Source: Bacteroidales bacterium
GTDB lineage: Bacteria > Bacteroidota > Bacteroidia > Bacteroidales > UBA932
Length of the DNA: 38,282 nt
Direction: 5' to 3'
Assembly: GCA_017423025.1 (NCBI GenBank)
Contig: JAFPGC010000008.1
Location: 1-38,282, forward strand
Each line of letters starts with the position of its first letter. The first letter of the stretch is position 1. Shown one piece after another: positions 31,346 to 38,282 of this stretch. A program made the position numbers and the translations under genes. The notes beneath the pieces were generated by a model. The model saw only the letters and a program-made list of their open reading frames with translations. It was not told the origin of the DNA and did no database searches.

Positions 31346-32532
31346 AGAATTTCGTCCTCGTGCCGGTTGTAGTATACCCGGAGAGGGGTGGAAAGGACCT
31401 TGATGAAGCCCTTGGCATCCTCTGCGGTCCAGCCTTTCTGCATTTCTCCGTACTCGCCGAACTTGGTTTTCACCAGGTCGTTGGCGCTTTCCACGCCCAC
31501 GGTCTCAAACTGCTTGGGGCCGTAATTCACAATGACGGTTCCGGTTACGTTGCGCTGACTGGATTCCAGCATGGCCTCGATGTCTCGCATCACGGGCTCC
31601 AGATACTGGCTCTCGTGCAGGAACATGCCGTACCAGGTTCCCACCTGGTCTTTCCAGTATTGCTGCCATTTGGACAGGGTGTATTTCTCCAGATACTTGT
31701 GAGCGGCAATGATGAGCATGGGGGCGGCGGCCTCGAAGCCCACGCGGCCCTTGATGCCGATGATGGTATCGCCCACATGGATGTCGCGGCCCAGGCCGTA
31801 CCCTTCCACCGATGCCTCCAGGGCCTGGATGGCCTCTACCGGAGAACCGAAGGTCTTCCCGTCCACAGATACGATCTGGCCCTTCTCGAAGCCAATCTTC
31901 ACGGTCTTGTTGCCAGACTTGGTGACGGGCTTCAGATAGGCCGATTCGGGCAGTCCCTGCGCGGAATCCAGGAGCTCGCCGCCACAGATGGAGGTGCCCC
32001 AGAGGCCCACGTTGTAGGAATATTTAAGCTTGGCGAAATCGGCCGGGAAGCCGTGCTGGTTCAGGTAGTCCACCTCTTCCTGACGGGTGAGGGCCTTGTC
32101 ACGGGTGAGGGTGATGATTTCCATCTCCGGACACATCACCTGGAAGGTCATGTCAAAACGGACCTGGTCGTTGCCGGCGCCGGTAGAGCCGTGCGCGATG
32201 GCATCGGCCCCTATCTCCTTGGCGTAGCGGGCGATGGCGATGGCCTGGAAGATGCGCTCCGAAGACACGGAGATGGGATAGGTTCCGCCGCGGAGGACGT
32301 TGCCATATACCATATATTTAAGGCTCTTGGCATAATATTCATCTTTCACGTCAATGGCTACGAAGCCCTTGGCGCCCAGTTTATAGGCGTTTTCTTCGTT
32401 TTTGGCCAGCTGGGCCGGGGAGAAACCGCCGGTGTCTGCGCAGGCGGCGTAGACTTCATGACCCTGGTTGGCCAGGTACATAACGGTATAGGAGGTATCC
32501 AGACCTCCGCTGTAGGCAACGACAATTTTCAT
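31342..32532 (-). CDS. argG: Argininosuccinate synthase
   Basis: This is 396 residues, normal length. ATP-binding SGGLDTS lies at 8-14. AHGSTGAGNDQVRFD is the citrulline/aspartate-binding signature. It joins citrulline and aspartate using ATP. Start overlaps the argR stop by 4 nt, so argR controls its own operon. Confidence 0.96.
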   Translation of the reverse strand: MKIVVAYSGGLDTSYTVMYLANQGHEVYAACADTGGFSPAQLAKNEENAYKLGAKGFVAIDVKDEYYAKSLKYMVYGNVLRGGTYPISVSSERIFQAIAIARYAKEIGADAIAHGSTGAGNDQVRFDMTFQVMCPEMEIITLTRDKALTRQEEVDYLNQHGFPADFAKLKYSYNVGLWGTSICGGELLDSAQGLPESAYLKPVTKSGNKTVKIGFEKGQIVSVDGKTFGSPVEAIQALEASVEGYGLGRDIHVGDTIIGIKGRVGFEAAAPMLIIAAHKYLEKYTLSKWQQYWKDQVGTWYGMFLHESQYLEPVMRDIEAMLESSQRNVTGTVIVNYGPKQFETVGVESANDLVKTKFGEYGEMQKGWTAEDAKGFIKVLSTPLRVYYNRHEDEIL

Positions 32533-32984
32533 ATTATTACACGGGTTTTAATTTCGGGAAAAAGGGGAGTCAGGGCATCCAGGACATCTGCCTGGGTGGC
32601 ATCTACGCGGCCGATAAGGAGAATGGTGTCATCTCCGGCAATGGTCCCTATGATGGAGCGGAAGGTCTGCGCATCGATGAGGGCGGCGACCCCGCTGGCC
32701 AGACCGGGGCGGGTCTTCAGCACGGCCAGCTGGCCGGAAAACTGGATGCGGAGGATGCCGGAAGACAGGTCGGTGGTAGGCGGATGGTTCTTGACCGGAA
32801 TCACGTACCCCTCTCCGGGAATCTTGGAGATCTTGAGGGCGTTGAGGTCCCGGGACAAGGTGGCCTGCGTGGAAGGAATGCCCGCCTCCTTGAGCCTGGA
32901 AGCGAGTTCTTCCTGGTTGTAAACCGGTCCGGCATGGATGATTTCCAGGATGGCCTGATGTCTTCTTTTAGTTGAATTTTGCAT
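32529..32984 (-). CDS. argR: Arginine repressor ArgR
   Basis: This is 151 residues from ATG 32984 (MQNSTKRRHQAILEIIHAGP). The N-terminal winged helix has QATLSRDLNALKI (residues 40-52); the C-terminal domain holds the arginine-binding GDD at 117-119 in GTIAGDDTILLIGR. This is the hexameric arginine-sensing repressor. A longer start at 33017 is rejected because it would overlap the -7 box at 33015-33022. It heads the operon and faces the acyltransferase gene across 113 bp. Confidence 0.95.
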   Translation of the reverse strand: MQNSTKRRHQAILEIIHAGPVYNQEELASRLKEAGIPSTQATLSRDLNALKISKIPGEGYVIPVKNHPPTTDLSSGILRIQFSGQLAVLKTRPGLASGVAALIDAQTFRSIIGTIAGDDTILLIGRVDATQADVLDALTPLFPEIKTRVII

Positions 32985-33014
32985 GAAATATGGTATAATT
33001 ATCCATTTCGGCCA

Positions 33015-33034
33015 CAAATATATGAATATTTATC
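33015..33034 (-). promoter_or_regulatory. argR promoter with candidate ARG box
   Basis: The reverse strand reads TATATTTG (33015-33022), a -7 box. The overlapping bases TATGAATATTTATC (33021-33034) resemble half of the AT-rich ARG box (TGAAT...ATTCA type). Repressor binding here would block argR and its operon. The match is partial. Confidence 0.5.
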
Positions 33035-33042
33035 TAAAAAAC

Positions 33043-33074
33043 TTGCATATCATAATAAAATATTTGTATTTTTG
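33043..33074 (+). promoter_or_regulatory. Promoter of the rightward arg operon with candidate ARG box
   Basis: TTG at 33043-33045 and TATTTTTG at 33067-33074 are spaced 21 nt. CATAATAAAATATTTG (33051-33066) between them resembles the ARG box consensus of Bacillus (CATGAATAAAAAT...). A site there would block the promoter. ATG follows at 33098. Confidence 0.55.
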
Positions 33075-33097
33075 TGCCCGAAAATTGTTTGAACCCT

Positions 33098-33661
33098 ATG
33101 GAAATCCTAGTGATGGTGGCGCAAGAGTGCCACACGGCCTATGCCGAGGCTATCTGTGAAGAGATTTACATTTCCTCCCTGGAGAGGAAGACCGGTATCG
33201 CCAACAGAACGCCCGAATATATTAATGAGAAGATTCTGGCGGGCAAGGCGGTCATCGCCCTTACCGACGAAGGCGAATTCGCCGGCTTCTCCTATATTGA
33301 ATCGTGGGGCGGCAAGAGCTTCGTGGCCAATTCCGGTCTTATCGTGGCTCACAAGTTCCGCGGAATGGGGATAGCCAAGCGCATCAAGGAGCAGACCTTC
33401 ATCCTTTCCCGGAAACTCTTCCCGGATGCCAAGATCTTCTCCATCACCACCGGCTCGGCGGTGATGAAGATGAACTACGAGTTCGGCTTCCGTCCGGTTC
33501 CCTTTGCCGAACTGACAGACGATCCCGAGTTCTGGAAGGGCTGTGAAGGCTGCCGCCACTTCTCCATCCTCAAGGACCGTGACTACAAGATGTGCCTGTG
33601 CACAGGCCTCCTGTACGACCCCAAGGAGCATCTGACCATCCATCATCCCGGCGAAGCATGA
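33098..33661 (+). CDS. GNAT acyltransferase, probable N-acylglutamate synthase (argA-like)
   Basis: This is 187 residues from ATG 33098. The GNAT core is clear: VIALTDEGEFAGFSYIESWG, then NSGLIVAHKFRGMGIAKRIK with the acetyl-CoA loop (HKFRGMGIAKR). A Cys-rich tail follows (CEGCRHFSILKDRDYKMCLC). Position as first gene of the argCDF'B operon and opposite argR marks it as the missing first step, glutamate acylation. In Bacteroides thetaiotaomicron a GNAT in the same place has been proposed as N-succinylglutamate synthase; whether this one uses succinyl- or acetyl-CoA is not visible. The stop overlaps argC by ATGA. Confidence 0.85.
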   Translation: MEILVMVAQECHTAYAEAICEEIYISSLERKTGIANRTPEYINEKILAGKAVIALTDEGEFAGFSYIESWGGKSFVANSGLIVAHKFRGMGIAKRIKEQTFILSRKLFPDAKIFSITTGSAVMKMNYEFGFRPVPFAELTDDPEFWKGCEGCRHFSILKDRDYKMCLCTGLLYDPKEHLTIHHPGEA

Positions 33662-34605
33662 TTCGCGCGGGTATCATAGGCGGCGCCGGCTATACGGCCG
33701 GCGAGCTGGTACGGCTTCTGGTGAACCATCCGAAGGCCGGCATTGCCTGGATCCATTCCGAGAGCCAGGCCGGAAAGGCCGTGGCCGAACATCATCCCGG
33801 TCTTGTGGGAGACACGGACCTGGTGTTTACGGATGTGGTGGATTTGGAAGGCATCGACGTGTTATTCCTCTGCTCGGCTCACGGAAAGAGCCGTTCTTTC
33901 TGGGAAGAGCATCCCTGTCCCCAGGGGCTCAAGGTCATTGACCTGGCCCAGGATTTCCGGGACGAGTCGGACGGCTATGTGTATGGCCTTCCGGAATTGA
34001 ACCGGGCCCGCATTTCGGGTGCGCAGAAAGTGGCAAACCCCGGCTGCTTCGCCACCGCCCTCCAGCTGGCCCTGCTGCCGCTGGCCAAGGCCGGCCTTCT
34101 GAATGGTGACATCCATGTCCAGGCCGTGACCGGTTCCACCGGCGCCGGCGTCAAGCCGTCGGCCACCACCCACTTCAGCTGGCGCAGCAACAATTTATCG
34201 GCCTATAAAGTGCTCACTCACCAGCATCTGGCCGAGATTCGCCGCAACCTGGGCGTGGGAGAGAACCTCCATTTCATCCCGGTACGCGGGGACTTCACGC
34301 GCGGCATCTTTGCGGTGGCCCAGACGGCCTGCTCCCTCTCCCTGGAAGAGGTGAGGGCCCTTTACGAGGCTTTTTATGCCGATGCCCCCTTCACCTGGGT
34401 GCTCCCCGGCGAGGCCGATCTCAAGCAAGTGGTAAATACCAATAAATGTCTGATATCCCTGGAAGTGGTCCAGGGGCAGTTAGTAGTGACCAGTGTCATA
34501 GACAATCTCCTGAAAGGCGCCTCCGGCCAGGCGGTTCAGAACATGAACCTCATGTTCGCCCTCCCCGAAACCGCCGGCCTCCGCCTCAAGGCTTCAGCGT
34601 TTTAG
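33658..34605 (+). CDS. argC: N-acyl-gamma-glutamyl-phosphate reductase
   Basis: This is 315 residues from ATG 33658. NADP-binding GGAGYTAGELVRLL opens the chain, catalytic Cys130 lies in NPGCFATALQLALLP, and TGSTGAGVKPSATTHF is the usual substrate loop. Start overlaps the acyltransferase stop by ATGA. An upstream in-frame start at 33592 would give a basic, Pro-rich extension with no homology and is rejected. Confidence 0.96.
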   Translation: MIRAGIIGGAGYTAGELVRLLVNHPKAGIAWIHSESQAGKAVAEHHPGLVGDTDLVFTDVVDLEGIDVLFLCSAHGKSRSFWEEHPCPQGLKVIDLAQDFRDESDGYVYGLPELNRARISGAQKVANPGCFATALQLALLPLAKAGLLNGDIHVQAVTGSTGAGVKPSATTHFSWRSNNLSAYKVLTHQHLAEIRRNLGVGENLHFIPVRGDFTRGIFAVAQTACSLSLEEVRALYEAFYADAPFTWVLPGEADLKQVVNTNKCLISLEVVQGQLVVTSVIDNLLKGASGQAVQNMNLMFALPETAGLRLKASAF

Positions 34606-34607
34606 CT

Positions 34608-35732
34608 ATGGATTTATTCAATGTATATAAAAGGTGGAACATCGAACCCGTCCGGGGGTGCGGTTCCACGCTGTGGGATGCCCAGGGCCAGGAGTATCTG
34701 GACCTCTATGGCGGGCATGCCGTCATCAGTATCGGCCATTGCCATCCTCATTATGTAGAGGCCATCTCCAAGCAGATTGCCAAGCTGGGCTTCTATTCCA
34801 ATGCCGTGCAGAACAGCCTGCAGGACACCCTGGCCCAAAAACTGGGACGCATCAGCGAATACCCGGACTATCACTTGTTCCTGTGTAACAGCGGGGCCGA
34901 GGCCAACGAGAACGCCCTCAAGCTGGCGTCCTTCCATACGGGCCGATCCAAGGTCCTGGCCTTCGGCGGAGCCTTCCACGGGCGCACCGGCGGTGCGGTG
35001 AGCGTGACCGACAACCCCAAGATCCGTGCTCCGTTCAACGCAACGGAGAAAGTGACCTTCGTTCCCCTGGGAGACCTCGAGGCGGTGGAGAAGGAGCTCT
35101 GCACCAAGGACTACGCCGCCGTCATCATCGAAGGCATCCAGGGCGTGGCGGGCATTGTGCTCCCCTCCGACGCTTTCCTGAAAGACCTCCGGGCCCTCTG
35201 CAACAAGACGGGCACCCTCCTCATTGCCGATGAAATCCAGTCCGGCTGCGGCCGTACGGGCCGCTTCTTCGCCCATCAGCACGCGGGCGTAAAGGCCGAT
35301 CTGGTCACCATGGCCAAGGGTCTGGCAGGAGGCATTCCCATCGGTGCCGTCCTCATCGGCCCGGCTATCCAGGCCTCTTACGGACTGCTGGGCACCACCT
35401 TCGGCGGCAACCACATTGCCTGCGCAGCGGCCATCGCCGTGCTGGAAGTGATTGAGCAGGAGAAGCTGGTGGACCATGCCGCCAAGCTGGGCGCCTGGTT
35501 CCAGGAGCAGCTCCAAGGCGACCCCGCCCTGGTGGAATACCGGGGAAGGGGCCTGATGATCGGCCTGGAAATCAAACCCGAATACGTGGGCCTGCGGGAT
35601 AGGCTCCTGCAGGAAAAGCATATCTTCACCGGCGCCTCCGGAGAGCGGGTCATCCGCCTGCTCCCTGCCTTGAACCTTCCCGAGGAAGGCGCGCAGAAAT
35701 TTGTGGAAGCCTGGAAAGACCTTACGAAATGA
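34608..35732 (+). CDS. argD: N-acylornithine aminotransferase
   Basis: This is 374 residues from ATG 34608. It is a class III aminotransferase: LCNSGAEANENALKLAS, LAFGGAFHGRTGGAVSVT, VIIEGIQGVAG, IADEIQSGCGRTG and the PLP lysine K237 in TMAKGLAGG. It converts N-acylglutamate semialdehyde to N-acylornithine. A longer in-frame start at 34446 lies within argC and is rejected. It starts 2 nt after argC, and its stop overlaps argF' by ATGA. Confidence 0.96.
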   Translation: MDLFNVYKRWNIEPVRGCGSTLWDAQGQEYLDLYGGHAVISIGHCHPHYVEAISKQIAKLGFYSNAVQNSLQDTLAQKLGRISEYPDYHLFLCNSGAEANENALKLASFHTGRSKVLAFGGAFHGRTGGAVSVTDNPKIRAPFNATEKVTFVPLGDLEAVEKELCTKDYAAVIIEGIQGVAGIVLPSDAFLKDLRALCNKTGTLLIADEIQSGCGRTGRFFAHQHAGVKADLVTMAKGLAGGIPIGAVLIGPAIQASYGLLGTTFGGNHIACAAAIAVLEVIEQEKLVDHAAKLGAWFQEQLQGDPALVEYRGRGLMIGLEIKPEYVGLRDRLLQEKHIFTGASGERVIRLLPALNLPEEGAQKFVEAWKDLTK

Positions 35733-36682
35733 AGCATTTTACCAGTATAAAGCAACTGGGCGACCTCAAGGACGCCCTGGCCGCCGCGGCTGCCGTGAAA
35801 GCCAACCGTTTTGCCGACCAGGAACTGGGTAAGAACAAGACTGCCCTGCTGGTTTTCTTCAACAACAGCCTTCGTACCCGCCTGAGCACCCAGAAGGCGG
35901 CGCAGAACCTGGGCATGAACGTGATTGTGCTGGATGTGAACCAGGGCGCCTGGAAACTGGAAACCGGCCACGGCGTGGTAATGGACGGAGACAAGAGCGA
36001 GCATCTGCTGGAAGCCATTCCGGTGATGGGCTGCTACTGCGATGTCATCGGCATCCGTTCCTTTGCCCGTTTCGAGTCCCGTGACGACGATTACAACGAG
36101 GTAATCCTTAATCAGTTCATCCAGTACTCCGGCCGGCCGGTCTTCAGCATGGAAGCGGCTACGCGCCATCCCCTGCAGACTTTCGCCGACATCATTACCA
36201 TAGAGGAGCACAAGACCAAGGCGCGCCCCAAGGTGGTGATGACCTGGGCCCCGCATCCGCGTGCCCTGCCGCAGGCCGTCCCCAATTCCTTCGCCGAGGG
36301 TATGTCTATGACGGATTACGACTTTGTGATTGCCAACCCCGAGGGTTATGACCTGGCTCCCGAGTTCGTGGGTAACGCCAAGGTGTGCCACAATCAGGAC
36401 GAGGCGCTCGCCGGTGCCGATTTTATCTACGCCAAGAACTGGGCCCCTTACCAGGCCGATATTTACGGCAAGGTGGTCAACTACGACATGGGCTGGACCG
36501 TGACCAAGGAGAAGATGGCCCTCACCAACGACGCCTTCTTCATGCATTGTCTGCCGGTTCGCCGCAATATGATTGTGACGGACGATGTCATCGAGAGCCC
36601 CCGTTCCCTGGTGATTCCCGAGGCGGCCAACCGTGAGATATCGGCCCAGACCGTTCTCAAGATGTTGCTCCAGTCGCTATGA
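35729..36682 (+). CDS. argF': N-acylornithine transcarbamylase (argF'), probably succinyl-type
   Basis: This is 317 residues. The carbamoyl-phosphate loop SLRTR (47-51, within FFNNSLRTRLSTQKAA), the HPLQ motif and FMHCLPVRRNMIVTDDV are the marks of the argF' class, not of ordinary ornithine transcarbamylase. Residue 90, in GDKS-EHLLEAIPVM, is Ser; the equivalent is Pro90 in Bacteroides fragilis succinylornithine transcarbamylase and Glu92 in the Xanthomonas acetylornithine enzyme. Small residues there are compatible with succinylornithine. It carbamoylates N-acylornithine to N-acylcitrulline. Confidence 0.94.
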   Translation: MKHFTSIKQLGDLKDALAAAAAVKANRFADQELGKNKTALLVFFNNSLRTRLSTQKAAQNLGMNVIVLDVNQGAWKLETGHGVVMDGDKSEHLLEAIPVMGCYCDVIGIRSFARFESRDDDYNEVILNQFIQYSGRPVFSMEAATRHPLQTFADIITIEEHKTKARPKVVMTWAPHPRALPQAVPNSFAEGMSMTDYDFVIANPEGYDLAPEFVGNAKVCHNQDEALAGADFIYAKNWAPYQADIYGKVVNYDMGWTVTKEKMALTNDAFFMHCLPVRRNMIVTDDVIESPRSLVIPEAANREISAQTVLKMLLQSL

Positions 36683-37452
36683 TCCAAGTAGTGAAATGCG
36701 GTGGGCAGGTCCTGGACGACGACCTTCTGCTGGAGGCGTTCTGCCGGGATTTTGCCGCCTTGGAAGGCCCCAAGGTGCTGGTGCATGGCGGCGGCGCCCT
36801 GGCCGGCCGTTTCCAGAAAGCCCTGGGCATAGAGCCCGTGAAATATGAGGGCCGAAGGGTGACGGACGACGCTACGTTGCAAGTAGTGACCATGGTGTAT
36901 GCCGGCTGGTGCAACAAGCGGGTGGTTTCCCTCCTGCAGGCCGATGGCTGCAACGCCGTGGGCCTTTCCGGCTGCGACGGGTCGGTGATTACCGCTTCCC
37001 GTCGGCCCCCGTTCACCCTTTCCGACGGCCGCACCATAGATTTTGGCTGGGTGGGAGACGTGACGCCCGCCAGTGTCAATGCCTCTTTCCTGAAGTTACT
37101 GCTGGACCAGGGCATGACCCCGGTGCTCTGCGCCATCAACCACGACGGCGAGGGCCATCTGCTCAACACCAATGCCGATACGGTGGCCGCTTCTGTGGCT
37201 GCCGCGCTGGGTGCCGCACTCATAACCTGCTTCGAGCAGCCCGGTGTTCTCCGGGACCGGGAAGATCCCGCCAGCGTTATACCTATTATAAATAAGGAGA
37301 CATACGCCAGCCTCAAGGCCCGGGGAATAGTGGCCGATGGGATGATCCCCAAACTGGACCAGGCCTTCGACGCGCTGGCGCAGGGTGCCACGGAGGTTCG
37401 GATCTGTCACAGTTCGGCGCTCCTGAAGGGAGGCGGGACCCTAATTAAGTAA
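36679..37452 (+). CDS. argB: N-acetylglutamate kinase (N-acylglutamate kinase)
   Basis: This is 257 residues. Amino-acid kinase fold: VVKCGGQVL, VHGGGALAGRFQKALG, KYEGRRVTDDATLQVV, LSGCDGSVI and NTNADTVAASVAAALGA. It phosphorylates N-acylglutamate. It follows argF' with an ATGA overlap and closes the rightward arg operon. No terminator is clear before the rRNA promoter 37 nt later, so readthrough into rRNA could occur. Confidence 0.95.
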   Translation: MIQVVKCGGQVLDDDLLLEAFCRDFAALEGPKVLVHGGGALAGRFQKALGIEPVKYEGRRVTDDATLQVVTMVYAGWCNKRVVSLLQADGCNAVGLSGCDGSVITASRRPPFTLSDGRTIDFGWVGDVTPASVNASFLKLLLDQGMTPVLCAINHDGEGHLLNTNADTVAASVAAALGAALITCFEQPGVLRDREDPASVIPIINKETYASLKARGIVADGMIPKLDQAFDALAQGATEVRICHSSALLKGGGTLIK

Positions 37453-37488
37453 GAAAAGACAGGTTGATGCGAAAAAAGTCAAAAAAAA

Positions 37489-37519
37489 TTTGTGATAAAG
37501 AAAAAAATGTCTACCTTTG
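37489..37519 (+). promoter_or_regulatory. Strong rRNA promoter
   Basis: TTTG (37489-37492) and TACCTTTG (37512-37519) are spaced exactly 19 nt, a near-ideal Bacteroidetes promoter with an A-rich upstream stretch. The downstream bases CAGTCCCGTTT match those at the tRNA-Gln promoter. Confidence 0.85.
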
Positions 37520-37522
37520 CAG

Positions 37523-37549
37523 TCCCGTTTGAGAAGAACGGGATTTTTT
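37523..37549 (+). terminator. Terminator-like hairpin at the very 5' end of the rRNA transcript
   Basis: TCCCGTT (37523-37529) pairs perfectly with AACGGGA (37537-37543) and is followed by six Ts. It starts 4 nt after the -7 box. As a transcript begins around 37522-37526, the full stem may or may not form. It could be an attenuator or a 5' stabiliser. Confidence 0.6.
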
Positions 37550-37749
37550 ACGGCCTTTTGGCCAAGAAAAAAGTTCATTGACAATACTGAGAGAATAGAT
37601 TAGAGGTAAAGCAAAAGATAGAGTTAGTCTGATAAAGAAGTTATCAAAAACGGAATTTTCGGACTACAATTTCAATAGGCAAGAGCAAACGAGTAGAAAT
37701 ACTTGTGATTCACAGTGCGGAAGCGGCGGAAGCTGCGGAAGCACGATCA
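37550..37749 (+). other. rRNA leader
   Basis: This contains GGCC-TTTT-GGCC (37552-37563) and GTTCATTG (37573-37580), which resembles the boxA-like GTTCATTGACA element found in Bacteroides rRNA leaders and spacers. No tRNA gene and no 16S sequence are present. GCGGAAGC occurs three times at 9-nt spacing (37717, 37726, 37735) just before the 23S gene. Confidence 0.7.

Positions 37750-38282
<533 letters not shown>

Overview
The window (38,282 bp, roughly 55-60% GC by eye) looks like chromosome of a Bacteroidales bacterium. Three things point there. Promoters carry the Bacteroidetes -7 box TAnnTTTG, most often TATCTTTG. Many exported proteins have short lipoprotein signals, and SurA-like and OstA-like proteins sit next to each other. 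Arginine biosynthesis uses the N-acylornithine transcarbamylase (argF') typical of Bacteroides relatives. I cannot place it below order level.

Layout. 1-64: first codons of a Bro-N type protein, leftward. 326-610: small conserved protein. 702-4475: exported GH3 glycosidase and a PA14-metallophosphatase lipoprotein. 9122-4480 (leftward): five-gene operon of a DUF4353 beta-helix lipoprotein, VTC-type polyphosphate polymerase domain protein, DUF4956 membrane protein, DUF2490 outer-membrane protein and ispF. 9253-11211: divergent Na/Pi cotransporter-PhoU protein that ends in an OmpR/PhoB-type winged-helix DNA-binding domain. 11289-11480: tRNA-Gln and tRNA-Met, followed by a repeat- and hairpin-rich stretch around a glycoside-hydrolase-like lipoprotein (11912-13078). 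13222-17243 (leftward): a large lipoprotein, a CapA-family protein and a YkvA-like protein. 17312-29059 (rightward): dacB, two periplasmic PPIase/chaperone proteins, an OstA-like protein, galE, an OPT transporter, pepT and a FAD reductase. 29040-37452: a full arginine divergon, argR-argG-argE-argH leftward and acyltransferase-argC-argD-argF'-argB rightward. 37489-38282: a promoter and the 5' part of a 23S rRNA gene with no 16S gene ahead of it.

How the genes may work together. The most interesting unit is 4962-11211. A phosphate transporter that carries its own DNA-binding domain faces, across 130 bp, an operon coding for a polyphosphate-polymerase-fold enzyme, its DUF4956 membrane partner and two surface proteins. 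This suggests a phosphate-sensing, polymer-handling envelope system; that is inference. The arginine divergon appears to cover glutamate to arginine by acyl-blocked intermediates. Residue 90 of the transcarbamylase is Ser, which argues for succinyl rather than acetyl intermediates.

Three signals go beyond genes. The heptamer GGCCGAT/ATCGGCC occurs about 80 times on both strands, roughly ten times expectation. Several -7 boxes lie 4-6 nt from the start codon, suggesting leaderless mRNAs. The 23S rRNA promoter is followed at once by a terminator-like hairpin.
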